Origin: Rariglobus sp.
GTDB taxonomy: Bacteria > Verrucomicrobiota > Verrucomicrobiia > Opitutales > Opitutaceae
Length of the DNA: 64,000 nucleotides
Assembly (NCBI GenBank): GCA_029266495.1
Contig: JAQSWS010000006.1
Span: forward strand, 1 to 64,000
Direction: 5' to 3'
The stretch's first letter is position 1. Every line of letters starts with the position of its first letter. This document shows positions 44,355 through 52,629 of this stretch, in pieces. The position numbers and the translations under genes were made by a program. Under the pieces are notes generated by a model. It ran no database searches and was not told the origin of the DNA. It saw only the letters and a program-made list of their open reading frames with translations.

Positions 44355-45349
44355 TCGACATCCTCGTCTTCTTCATCGGCGCCTCGCTCCTGCTCTACGT
44401 GCTGCTGGGCGGTTCCGACTACGGCGCCGGCATCCTCGAACTGCTGCCCGCCGGCCCGCTCCGCGAAAAACAAAAACACGTCATCAACGAGGCGATGGGC
44501 CCCGTCTGGGAGGCCAACCACATGTGGCTCATCCTGATCGTGGTGATCCTCTTCATCGCCTTCCCCGAGATCTTCACCACCTTGATGGTCGCGCTGCACC
44601 TGCCGATGCTGGCCCTGCTCGTCGGCATCGTCGTGCGCGGCACCGCCTTCACGTTCCGGCACTACGATGCCATTCAGGAACCGCGCTCCCAGCGCGTCTA
44701 CACGTTGCTCTTCGGCCTCTCCAGCCTGTGGACGTCGTTCTGGCTCGGCATCATCGTCGCCAGCCTCAACCGCGGAATCATCGACCCCGCCGCGTCCACC
44801 TTTTGGGACGCCTACATCGCGCCGTGGTGGGGCCTGTATCCGCTCGCGGTCGGCTTGTTCGTCGCCTGCATCTTCGTCTTTCTTGCGAGCATTTACCTGA
44901 TCAGCGAAACGGACGACACCACGCTTCAGCGTCGCTTCACCCGTCACGCCGCGGCGGCCAACGGCATGGTCATCCTCTCGGGCGGACTGGTCTTTGCGGC
45001 GTCGTTTCTCGAGGGCGAAAGCCTTCCGTCCGTGTTTTTCCGCACCCCCGCGACCCTCGCCGTGATGGCCCTGGCCACGCTGCTGTTCGGGGTGCTCTGG
45101 ATGTTCGTGCGAAAACGCAACCCGCTCTTCACGCGCATCGTCGCCGGTGGACAAGTCACCCTGATCCTCCTCGGCTGGTGGTTGCTCTACGCACCCGACG
45201 CCCTGGTGACCGCGCAGGGCCCACTGGGTTTCTACGAGGGAGCCGCCCCGCCCGCGACCTTGCGGCAGCTCGTGATCGCCCTGCTCGTCGGCAGCCTCTT
45301 CATTTTTCCCAGCCTATTTTTCCTGCTCCGCGTGTTTAAATCCCGATAA
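44351..45349 (+). CDS. cioB: Cytochrome bd-type quinol oxidase subunit II (CioB-like)
   Basis: A 332-aa protein with nine or more membrane segments. Typical starts LLYVLLGGSDYGAGILELL and MGPVWEANHMWLILIVVILF identify CydB/CioB; later RHAAAANGMVILSGGLVFAA. It stabilises subunit I and its hemes. Start overlaps the cioA stop. No CydX-like small gene could be found after it, as is usual for Cio forms. Confidence 0.92.
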   Translation: MIDILVFFIGASLLLYVLLGGSDYGAGILELLPAGPLREKQKHVINEAMGPVWEANHMWLILIVVILFIAFPEIFTTLMVALHLPMLALLVGIVVRGTAFTFRHYDAIQEPRSQRVYTLLFGLSSLWTSFWLGIIVASLNRGIIDPAASTFWDAYIAPWWGLYPLAVGLFVACIFVFLASIYLISETDDTTLQRRFTRHAAAANGMVILSGGLVFAASFLEGESLPSVFFRTPATLAVMALATLLFGVLWMFVRKRNPLFTRIVAGGQVTLILLGWWLLYAPDALVTAQGPLGFYEGAAPPATLRQLVIALLVGSLFIFPSLFFLLRVFKSR

Positions 45350-45443
45350 CGCCGTCCGCCTCGTCGCCCAAAGCGTCCGCTTCGTCACCGCTCCACCCCG
45401 GAACGCGTCGAAACCTTGCACCTGCCCGGGGGCAACTTCAACG

Positions 45444-46490
45444 ATGGCTCGCATGACGCTCCTCACGCGCCTTCCGCCGTTCTGGCGCTTCCAGCTTGCC
45501 GGTTGGACCCTCCTCGCGGTCGGCGCTTTTCCGTTTAAGCTCGTCGCGTTTCCATCCCTGAGCGCCGTGATCGCGGTCACTCTCACCCGCGAGCCGCTGG
45601 GCCTTTTGCTCTCCAGCTTGTTGCGCGTGATCTACCGGCATGTTCACCGCCGTGCCGGCCGGGACTTCCAGTTCGCCCTCGTCCTGATCATCGCCTCCGG
45701 CGTCGCGGGCATCATCGATATCACGATCGGCCGCATCGTCAGCGATCTCATCGGTCACCCCGAGGCACCGCTCCAGACACTCGGTATCTTCTGCTTCCGC
45801 AGCACCCTCTATATCAGCTGGAGCCTCCTTTATTTTTGGCTCAAGGCCCAGCGCGCCGCCCGCGAACGTGAACTCAACCTCGCCCGTGCCGAGACCCGCC
45901 GCCGCGAGGCCGAGCTCCAGTTGCTGCGCGCCCAGGTCAACCCGCACTTCCTCTTCAACGCGCTCAACACCATCCTCGCCACCCTCGAGCCCGGTCAAAC
46001 CGGCTCCCGGCGCGTCGTCGAAGGTCTTTCCGCCTACCTTCGCTACTCTCTCCAGCACCGTCATGACGCGCTCGTCCCGCTCGGCGCCGAGTTCGACGCC
46101 TCCGTCAGTTACCTCGCGGTCGAGCAGGAGCGCTTCCGCGGCGAATTGCTCGTCGAATGCTCCATCGAGGAAGCCGCCCGCGACACGCCCGTTCCCGGCG
46201 TGCTCATCCAGCCCTTGGTGGAAAACGCCGTGAAATATTCGCGCCAGACCTCCGAGCCACCCTATCGCGTGCAGTTGCGCGTCTTCGCCGCCACGCCCGG
46301 CTCCATCCGGATCGAGGTCACCAACTCCGGTGACTGGGTCAACCCCTCCGCCTCCGCCGGTCCGCACGGCACCGGTCTTGAAAACCTCCGCGGACGGCTT
46401 TCTCTTTTGTATCCGGACCGCCACCACCTCGACATCGCCACGAACGATGGCTGCGTCACCGTCACCGCAAGTCTCTCCACCGGCTCCTGA
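45444..46490 (+). CDS. LytS/YehU-type sensor histidine kinase
   Basis: A 348-aa kinase. Four membrane segments within about the first 140 residues (FQLAGWTLLAVGAFPFKLVA, FALVLIIASGVAGIIDIT). The phospho-His motif is LRAQVNPHFLFNALNTILA (PF06580 type), N-box LVENAVKYS, G-box GTGLENLRGRL. The cognate LytTR response regulator follows 1 bp later. Signal unknown. Confidence 0.88.
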   Translation: MARMTLLTRLPPFWRFQLAGWTLLAVGAFPFKLVAFPSLSAVIAVTLTREPLGLLLSSLLRVIYRHVHRRAGRDFQFALVLIIASGVAGIIDITIGRIVSDLIGHPEAPLQTLGIFCFRSTLYISWSLLYFWLKAQRAARERELNLARAETRRREAELQLLRAQVNPHFLFNALNTILATLEPGQTGSRRVVEGLSAYLRYSLQHRHDALVPLGAEFDASVSYLAVEQERFRGELLVECSIEEAARDTPVPGVLIQPLVENAVKYSRQTSEPPYRVQLRVFAATPGSIRIEVTNSGDWVNPSASAGPHGTGLENLRGRLSLLYPDRHHLDIATNDGCVTVTASLSTGS

Positions 46491-46491
46491 C

Positions 46492-47217
46492 ATGCTGCGC
46501 GCACTGCTCATCGACGACGAACCCCCCGCCCGCGACCTGCTGCGCCGGCTCCTCGCGCCGCATGCCGCCGATGTCGAAATCGTGGGCGAGGCGCGCAGCG
46601 TCGCCGACGCCGCCGAAAAATGCGCGCGGCTCCGCCCCGGCCTGCTGTTCCTCGACGTGCAGATGCCGCGCGAAGACGGCTTCGCGCTCCTTCCGCTGCT
46701 CACGCCCCCGCTCCCCGTGATCATCTTCGTCACCGCCTACGACCACTTTGCCGTGCGCGCGTTCGAGGTGAACGCCCTCGATTATCTCCTGAAGCCCGTC
46801 GCGCCCGAACGCCTCGCCCGCGCCCTCGCGCGAGCCGCCGCGGCCTCCCCGCCAGCCCCCCCCGCCGGCGCACCCCTCCAGCCGGGAGACGTGATCTTTT
46901 TGCGCTCCGATCAAAATGTGCGCTCCGCTCCCGTGACCGCGCTCACCCATATCGAAGCCGAGGAAAACTACACACGCGTCCACCTTGCCGACGCCCCGCC
47001 GCTGCTCCTCCGGCGCACGATGTCGGAATGGGAGGCGCTCCTGCCGCCTTCGCTCTTCGTGCGTGTCGAACGTTCGCTCTTCGTCAACCTGACGGCCGTT
47101 CGCGAACTCGAAATCGTCTCCCGCGACGTCGCCCGCCTTCACCTCGCCGGCCGCCGTGACCCGCTCGTCCTCGCCCGCCGCGCCTCCCTCCGCCTGCGGC
47201 GTCTCCTCCACCGTTAA
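46492..47217 (+). CDS. LytTR-family response regulator
   Basis: A 241-aa protein: receiver with LLIDDEPPARDLLRRLL, phospho-Asp in LLFLDVQMPREDG and DYLLKPVAPERLARAL, then a LytTR DNA-binding domain (THIEAEENYTRVHLADA, LFVRVERSLFVNLTAVRELE). The ATG at 46492 is in the correct place for a receiver; the frame upstream overlaps the kinase. Functions with the LytS-type kinase; targets unknown, although a PEP-CTERM gene is the next gene downstream. Confidence 0.9.
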   Translation: MLRALLIDDEPPARDLLRRLLAPHAADVEIVGEARSVADAAEKCARLRPGLLFLDVQMPREDGFALLPLLTPPLPVIIFVTAYDHFAVRAFEVNALDYLLKPVAPERLARALARAAAASPPAPPAGAPLQPGDVIFLRSDQNVRSAPVTALTHIEAEENYTRVHLADAPPLLLRRTMSEWEALLPPSLFVRVERSLFVNLTAVRELEIVSRDVARLHLAGRRDPLVLARRASLRLRRLLHR

Positions 47218-47240
47218 ACAAGTTGTGGCCGTTGTTTGAT

Positions 47241-47321
47241 GTAGGGCCGCCGCTTGCGGCGTGCCTTCCGTAAACTCGGCTCCCGCCGCTCAACGAGGCA
47301 CGTCGCAAGCGACGGCCCTAC
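47241..47321. repeat. 81-bp inverted-repeat element, relative of 22921-22983
   Basis: Left end GTAGGGCCGCCGCTTGCGGC and right end ...GCGACGGCCCTAC form an imperfect inverted repeat; internal hairpins CGCCGC-TT-GCGGCG and CGTCGC-AA-GCGACG. Same organisation as the element at 22921, with a different centre. Confidence 0.75.
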
Positions 47322-47432
47322 GGACGGAAGCGTGCCGCGCTTGACTCTACGAGCGTCCGCCTGGTCACCCCACCGGACCGCTTCATCACCATTGGATCGC
47401 CGCACACCCCCGCGCATCCCTGACATGGGCGC

Positions 47433-48119
47433 ATGTGCATCACATTTGCCCGTCATTTTCCCCGGCTCACCGTCCTCGTGGTCCTCGCCACCGCATGCGC
47501 CACGTTCGGTCGCGCCCAGACCACCGTCGGATTCACCGGTGATTTCCAAATCTCCGGCGACAGCACCTACATCTACCGTTTTGGCGAGGGCGGCGGCGAA
47601 TTCGGCGCCTGGACCTTCGACGCCACGCTCACCGGCGACGGCTATGAGGAAGGCGCCCTGTGGACGACCAACCTTCCCGACTCCATCATCCTCCAGTCCC
47701 ACGCGGCGACCACCGCCGAAGGCACCGGCACGCTCCTGTTCTCCACCGAGTTCAGCATGGTTCCCAATATCGCGGGCACCCTCTCCTTTACGGCGACCGT
47801 CACGCAGCAGGGCAACGCAACCGGCGGTTTCTATTACACGAACTGGCCCACCACCGGCGACCCGGTCTACAGCTCCACCCACGGCACCGGCACCTACACC
47901 TTCAACATCGCCGTGGAGCCCAATGGCGGCTTCGCGTTCAATGTGCTCGCCCGCGACCTGACCGGTGACACCGGCGACTACGACTTCACCTCCGTGACGA
48001 TCTCCGACTTCAGCTTCACCACCGCCGCCGTGCCCGAGCCTTCCACCTGCGCAGCATTCGCCGGCGCCCTCGCCCTGGCACTCGCCTTCGCGCGCCGGCA
48101 CAATGCCCGCCGCCTGTAG
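47433..48119 (+). CDS. PEP-CTERM surface protein (short, single domain)
   Basis: A 228-aa protein with signal peptide (LTVLVVLATACATFGRAQ), a Gly/Thr-rich beta domain (FTGDFQISGDSTYIYRFGEG, YNI-free) and the PEP-CTERM anchor VPEPSTCAAFAGALALALAF followed by ARRHNARRL. Only one beta domain is visible. It lies directly after the LytS/LytTR pair and the inverted-repeat element. Confidence 0.85.
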   Translation: MCITFARHFPRLTVLVVLATACATFGRAQTTVGFTGDFQISGDSTYIYRFGEGGGEFGAWTFDATLTGDGYEEGALWTTNLPDSIILQSHAATTAEGTGTLLFSTEFSMVPNIAGTLSFTATVTQQGNATGGFYYTNWPTTGDPVYSSTHGTGTYTFNIAVEPNGGFAFNVLARDLTGDTGDYDFTSVTISDFSFTTAAVPEPSTCAAFAGALALALAFARRHNARRL

Positions 48120-48142
48120 GTCCGTATCCGGTATCGGACCTT
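48119..48142. terminator. Bidirectional hairpin between convergent genes
   Basis: Inverted repeat GGTCCG...CGGACC with inner AT/AT pairs around CCGG. It begins at the PEP-CTERM stop and ends just before the convergent stop at 48146. T-tracts are weak, so confidence is moderate. Confidence 0.5.
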
Positions 48143-48145
48143 CAA

Positions 48146-49693
48146 CTACGGCACCACCGCCTCGCGCAAGGCCCGGTCGACCGCCTCGCGCATCTTCATC
48201 GCCAGCGCACGCTGTCCCGGCATTCCGTGCCGCTCCGTAATTTCGACCGGATCCGCCGCCGCCAGCCACACCTGGCCTTTCTCCTCCCACGCCACCGCGC
48301 GCAACGGCAGATCCACCGCCACCGCCGGATTCACCTGCATCAACGGCGTGCCCGCGGCCGGATTCCCAAAAATAATCGCCTCGGTCGGCGGCAACGACTG
48401 GCCCACCGACGTTGCACCCGCCGCGTGGTCGATTCGCGCCATGATCGTCATGCCTTGCGCCGTCAACGCCCTCGCAAGCCGCTCCATCGTCTCGTGCACC
48501 GGACGCGGACTTTGTTGCACGCGCTGGCCGGCGGTCTGCAACGGCGGTCCGAGCACCGGATCGTAAGCGCCTGCAATCCGTCGCGCGAGCTGGGTGAGAT
48601 CGAGGCCTTCCTTGTTCGCCAGGAGCGTCACACAGACCAATTCTCTCGGATCCGTAAACCGGCTCAACAACGACGAAAAACCCGCCTCGCTTCCGGTGAT
48701 GACCATCAGTCCCGGATGCCCCGGAAACTCCCACGCACCAGAGGTCGCCACGTTTTCGCCGCCCTCCAGTTTCGCCGGCTGGTAAAGCATGCGTCGCAGC
48801 GCCGGATCCTTGATGAGGATGCTGCCCGCGAGCCCCACATCCCACAGACTGATGTCCAGCGCCGATGCATAAATCGCCGCGCGCGCCGGCAGCAGTCCGG
48901 GGTTCACCCGGGCCGCGCCCGCGCCGGTCGCAGGCTCGGTGGGATTGATCAACTTCGGGTCCTCAAGAAAACGCCGGTGCCGTTCCGACTCCGTCAACCG
49001 CTCGCGATGAACCGCCTCGAGCTCGCTCGCAAAAAATGTCTGCGTGAGCCCCAGCCGCTCAAACTGCCCCTTGCGCACAAACGCCTCATACGTTGTGCCC
49101 GACGCCTGTTCGACGAGCCATTGCAGCAACAAAAAATCCGTCGCGCTCGCCGCCATGCCTTTGCCCGGTGCAAACCCCGGCGCGCTGCCAGCGACAGGTG
49201 CAATCAACACCTCCAACGTTTCCGCGCGAACGAGGTCCGCATCCGGTGCGCGCGTGTAATCCGGCAGACCCGACTGGTGGTGCAACAACTGGCGCACCGT
49301 CACGCTCCGCCAGGCTTCCGGCAGTGCGGCGAGGTGACGACCGATCGGATCGTCCAGCGCAACGCGACCGGCCTCCACGAGCTGCATCACCGCAACCGCC
49401 GTGTAAGCGTCCACCATCTGGCCGACCCGAAAAATCATGTTCGTGCCCACGAGCAGTCCCCGGGACGGATCGGCTACTCCGTAGCCTCCGACGCGCGAAA
49501 TATAGGGAGCCTGCACAATGGCCACGGCGAGACCGGGCACTTCGTGCTCGCGCATAAACTCCGCGATCATCGCATCGACCGTCTGCCCTTGAAAGGCGAT
49601 CACCGGATTGCCCCGCTGCGCCAGGACCGCCGGCCCCGCAGCCAGCACGCCCAGCATCACCCCCACACGCAATAGATTCATAAGCTTCCCCAT
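48146..49693 (-). CDS. Secreted serine beta-lactamase-fold pseudoenzyme fused to DUF302
   Basis: A 515-aa protein. Signal peptide RVGVMLGVLAAGPAVLAQ. Residues about 35-370 align with class C beta-lactamase/penicillin-binding esterases (FMREHEVPGLAVAIVQ, QLVEAGRVALDDPIGRHLAA, LLHHQSGLPDYT), but the catalytic motifs are gone: the usual S-x2-K site in FRxxSxxK reads FRVGQMVD (Gln92 and Asp95), the Y-S-N site reads ASA (182-184), and the H-T-G site reads ITG. The last 140 residues are a DUF302 domain (GMTIMARIDHAAGATSVGQ, AIIFGNPAAGTPLMQ). Probably a binding rather than hydrolytic protein. ATG at 49693 chosen; one at 49681 is also possible. Confidence 0.82.
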   Translation of the reverse strand: MGKLMNLLRVGVMLGVLAAGPAVLAQRGNPVIAFQGQTVDAMIAEFMREHEVPGLAVAIVQAPYISRVGGYGVADPSRGLLVGTNMIFRVGQMVDAYTAVAVMQLVEAGRVALDDPIGRHLAALPEAWRSVTVRQLLHHQSGLPDYTRAPDADLVRAETLEVLIAPVAGSAPGFAPGKGMAASATDFLLLQWLVEQASGTTYEAFVRKGQFERLGLTQTFFASELEAVHRERLTESERHRRFLEDPKLINPTEPATGAGAARVNPGLLPARAAIYASALDISLWDVGLAGSILIKDPALRRMLYQPAKLEGGENVATSGAWEFPGHPGLMVITGSEAGFSSLLSRFTDPRELVCVTLLANKEGLDLTQLARRIAGAYDPVLGPPLQTAGQRVQQSPRPVHETMERLARALTAQGMTIMARIDHAAGATSVGQSLPPTEAIIFGNPAAGTPLMQVNPAVAVDLPLRAVAWEEKGQVWLAAADPVEITERHGMPGQRALAMKMREAVDRALREAVVP

Positions 49694-49748
49694 GCCAACG
49701 CCCCCACCCCGCCGCGACCATAAAATCCACCCGGTTGCACAATCCATC

Positions 49749-49769
49749 TTGTCACTTAATAAGTGACAA
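49749..49769. repeat. Palindrome TTGTCACTT-AAT-AAGTGACAA
   Basis: Perfect 9-bp arms around a 3-nt AAT centre, 56 bp upstream of the beta-lactamase-fold gene start. The core TTAATAA within GTCAC/GTGAC is related to the GTGTCACC hairpins after cusA and copA. Confidence 0.7.
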
Positions 49770-49842
49770 ACCTTCGCGTCGTGCGCGCACCGCCTGCCTC
49801 CGGCTCCCCATCAAGTCCGCGCGAGAGCGTGCACGACAGACC

Positions 49843-50490
49843 TTACGTGATCATCCCGCGCAGCCGCGCCTGCGCGACCAGCTCAGCGGTGTTGGTCGCG
49901 CCGAGTTTTGCCATGACGTTCGCCCGGTGGAACTCCACCGTGCGCAATCCGATCCCGTAAAAATCCGCGATCTCGCGGCTCGTTTTTCCCGTGATGACCT
50001 GCGTCAGCACTTCCTGCTCCCGCCGCGAAAGGATCTTCCCCAAGGCCTCGGCCTTCGCGTTCTCATGCGCCATCGTCTCCACGAACCGCGCCGAAAAAAA
50101 CGCCCGCCCCGCCGCCACCGTTGTCATCGCCTCCTCCAGTTTTTCCGGACGCGCATCCTTCTCCAAATAACCTTCGACGCCACTTTCGCGCACGCGGGTG
50201 AGCGCCAGCGGATCCATCAACGACGACAACACCAGCGCCCGCGCCTGCGGCCGGGCCTGCCGCGCCGCCCTCACGAATTCGAGCCCGTCCATCCCGGGCA
50301 GCTGGATGTCCACCACCAGCAGTTCCGGACGCCGCTCCGTCAACCAGCCCAGCGCCTCCTCGCCCGAACCCGCCGCCCCCACCAGCTCGAAGCGCGGATG
50401 CGCCGCCAGCCACGTTTCCATGAACGCGCGAAACATCCCCTGGTCCTCGACCAACAGCGTGCGGATGCGTGAATGACTCACGGGGCGCAC
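49843..50490 (-). CDS. NarL/LuxR-family response regulator (module 2)
   Basis: A 215-aa regulator starting at GTG 50490, 1 bp after the kinase stop. Receiver with LLVEDQGMFRAFMETWL, phospho-Asp in LLVVDIQLPGMDG, YLEKDARPEKLE; LuxR HTH with LSRREQEVLTQVITGKTSRE and IGLRTVEFHRANVMAKLGA. It is a clear paralog of 56056-56703. Likely target: the dyad at 52552-52567 in front of its own operon and of the PEP-CTERM gene. Confidence 0.9.
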   Translation of the reverse strand: MRPVSHSRIRTLLVEDQGMFRAFMETWLAAHPRFELVGAAGSGEEALGWLTERRPELLVVDIQLPGMDGLEFVRAARQARPQARALVLSSLMDPLALTRVRESGVEGYLEKDARPEKLEEAMTTVAAGRAFFSARFVETMAHENAKAEALGKILSRREQEVLTQVITGKTSREIADFYGIGLRTVEFHRANVMAKLGATNTAELVAQARLRGMIT

Positions 50491-50491
50491 C

Positions 50492-52507
50492 TTACTTTCC
50501 GCCTCTCGGCAGTGTAAACGAAATCTCCGCGCCGCCTCCCTCCGGCACCGTCGCCTCCAGCCGCGTGCCCAGCGCCTGCGCGATTTCCAGGCACAGTTTC
50601 AGCCCGAGTCCGCTGGCCGTATGCCACGGATTGATCGAGCCCGTCCGGCCGGCCAGCACGATTTGCAGGTGCGCGCTCACCTCCGGCGGCAAACCCGGCC
50701 CGTCGTCGCGCACACCGATGCGCACGGAACCGTCCGGCGCGGCCGACACCCTGACGACCACGCGCGTCCGGGCCGATTTCAGCGCGTTCGATGTCAGGTT
50801 GCGCACCAGCGTTTGGGTCAGCACCAGGTCCGTCCGCACCCGCAGCCCCGGCGAAGGCATCAGCTCCAATGTCACGCCGCGTTGCACCGCCGCCGCACGG
50901 TGCAACTCCACCGCCGGAGCCACCACTCCGTCAGCCGGCTGGTCCACCGCCCGGCCCGGTCCGGAGCGCAACCGCGCCCACAGCACCACATCCTCCAGCA
51001 ACAGCAGCAAGGCGCGGCCGGTCTGCGCCGCCTCCGCCGCAAAACCCGTCCGTGCCGCGGCCGCCGCACGATCGACGGACACCTGCTCGGCCGAGAGCGT
51101 CAGCGCGGTGAGCGGACTGCGCAGGTCGTGTCCCAGCACGGCCATCATGCGATCCTTGTCCGCGTTGGCCGCCGCCAGCTCGCGCGTGCGTTCGTTCACC
51201 TCATGTTTCAACTCATCCGCATACGCCTCCTGGATCTGATGGCGTTGCTCCGTCTCCGCCATCGCCTGCGCCTGTGCCGCCAGCTTGTCCTGCTGCATCC
51301 GCGCAAAGCGGTCCCCGATCGCCAGCGACAGCAGCAGCATCTCCAGCGCCGAGCCCAGCATCATCGACATCGCCGACAACCCCAGCGGGATCGCCAGCAG
51401 CCAGATGATCGCCGTCGGCAGCATGCCGGCGAGCAGCAGGCCGAACGACAATACGAAGAAGCGCGCATGGTAGGAACCCTTCCGCCAGGCCGCGATCGCG
51501 CCGGCCAGCAGCACGGCATGCGTCACCGCCACACCGCCGACCGACAACCGCAGCCACCACGTCCGGTCCATCCACGGCGTGGTCAGCGCCAGCAGTGTCA
51601 ACAGGCCCATCACCCGGCCGGTCCAGCAGGCCGCGATGCCGAAGCGCGGCACCCGTTCGCGCAGCTCGAGAAACGTCCGCGCGAATTGCGCCAGAAAAAA
51701 ACCGCTCGCCGCCAGCGCCACCGTCAGCGGCGTTTCCATGATCGGCGAACCCGCCGCCCAGCCAATCACCTGGTGCTGCGCCCGCGCCATGAACATGAAA
51801 AGCGCGCCGGACCCCAGGTAGCCGAGATACCAGCCGATGTCGCGAAACCGCAGCCTCCCCCACAGCACTCCGTTATAAACAATCAGTGCGAACAGGATTC
51901 CGAAATAGGCAGCCTCGACCCCCGCATCACGCAGTTGCGCCGCCAGAAAAGTCCGCGCATCCGGCCACCACACCGGCCGCAGCCACACTCCGAAATGATC
52001 CTCCAGCCGCAGATAGACCGTGCGCTCGCCGCCGGCCGGCACCTCCACGAAAAACGCCGCGTCGCGCCCCCAGATGGATTTCTCCGCCGCCTGCACCCAT
52101 TCGCCGGAGCGCTCGTGCCGCCAGCCGCCGGACTCGCCCATCCACAGGTCCACGCGGTCGGTGTAATACTCCGCATCCGCCAGCACGCCCCGCTGCATCG
52201 CCGCGCCGGGATTGCGCAACGTGATCCGCACCCACACCGCCTCGCCGTAAAAAGCCTGGATATAGTTGCGCCCGTCCCAGCGACGCCAGGCGTCCGCCGG
52301 TTTCGCGCGCACCGTTTCAAAGGCAAAATCCGCCACCGGGTCGGGCAGCACCTCCACCATCGCACCGCTGGCATCCGGCAGCGCATGCATGCCCTTGCGG
52401 TCTCCCGCCACGCCCAGCAGCAACCCGCCAAGCATCGCCGCCGCCAGCGTGAGCAGGCAGGCCAGCACCAGCGGCGTCGACGGGCGCGCGGACGTCATGG
52501 CCGCCAT
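50492..52507 (-). CDS. 7TMR-DISM sensor histidine kinase (module 2)
   Basis: A 671-aa kinase. Extracellular 7TMR-DISMED2-like domain after an N-terminal membrane segment (about 30-190; AVWVRITLRNPGAAMQRGVL, ERTVYLRLEDHFGVWLRPVW), seven membrane helices (AYFGILFALIVYNGVLWGRL to MMLGSALEMLLLSLAIGDRF), coiled coil, HisKA with LGHDLRSPLTALTLSAEQV, N-box RNLTSNALKSA, DDGPGLPP, and SGLGLKLCLEI. 7TMR-DISM kinases sense extracytoplasmic ligands. Starts at 52507 or 52498; both ATGs are in frame. Operon with the LuxR-type regulator. Confidence 0.88.
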   Translation of the reverse strand: MAAMTSARPSTPLVLACLLTLAAAMLGGLLLGVAGDRKGMHALPDASGAMVEVLPDPVADFAFETVRAKPADAWRRWDGRNYIQAFYGEAVWVRITLRNPGAAMQRGVLADAEYYTDRVDLWMGESGGWRHERSGEWVQAAEKSIWGRDAAFFVEVPAGGERTVYLRLEDHFGVWLRPVWWPDARTFLAAQLRDAGVEAAYFGILFALIVYNGVLWGRLRFRDIGWYLGYLGSGALFMFMARAQHQVIGWAAGSPIMETPLTVALAASGFFLAQFARTFLELRERVPRFGIAACWTGRVMGLLTLLALTTPWMDRTWWLRLSVGGVAVTHAVLLAGAIAAWRKGSYHARFFVLSFGLLLAGMLPTAIIWLLAIPLGLSAMSMMLGSALEMLLLSLAIGDRFARMQQDKLAAQAQAMAETEQRHQIQEAYADELKHEVNERTRELAAANADKDRMMAVLGHDLRSPLTALTLSAEQVSVDRAAAAARTGFAAEAAQTGRALLLLLEDVVLWARLRSGPGRAVDQPADGVVAPAVELHRAAAVQRGVTLELMPSPGLRVRTDLVLTQTLVRNLTSNALKSARTRVVVRVSAAPDGSVRIGVRDDGPGLPPEVSAHLQIVLAGRTGSINPWHTASGLGLKLCLEIAQALGTRLEATVPEGGGAEISFTLPRGGK

Positions 52508-52551
52508 TCCGCGCCACGCGCCACCCTGACACAAGTCCCCAATCGCCCTCC

Positions 52552-52567
52552 CCCGTAGTTCTACGGG
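52552..52567. promoter_or_regulatory. Dyad operator CCCGTAG-TT-CTACGGG between kinase and PEP-CTERM gene
   Basis: Perfect 7-bp inverted repeat with a TT centre. It lies 44 bp upstream of the kinase start (minus strand) and 62 bp before the PEP-CTERM start (plus strand), so it could serve a divergent promoter pair. The same arrangement with GTAG-NN-CTAC recurs at 58823-58850. Confidence 0.65.
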
Positions 52568-52629
52568 TTTTGATTTTTTGCCCGGAGCCGTGGCCGCGCC
52601 ATCTCATCCGCCACACCCATTCCTTCGCC

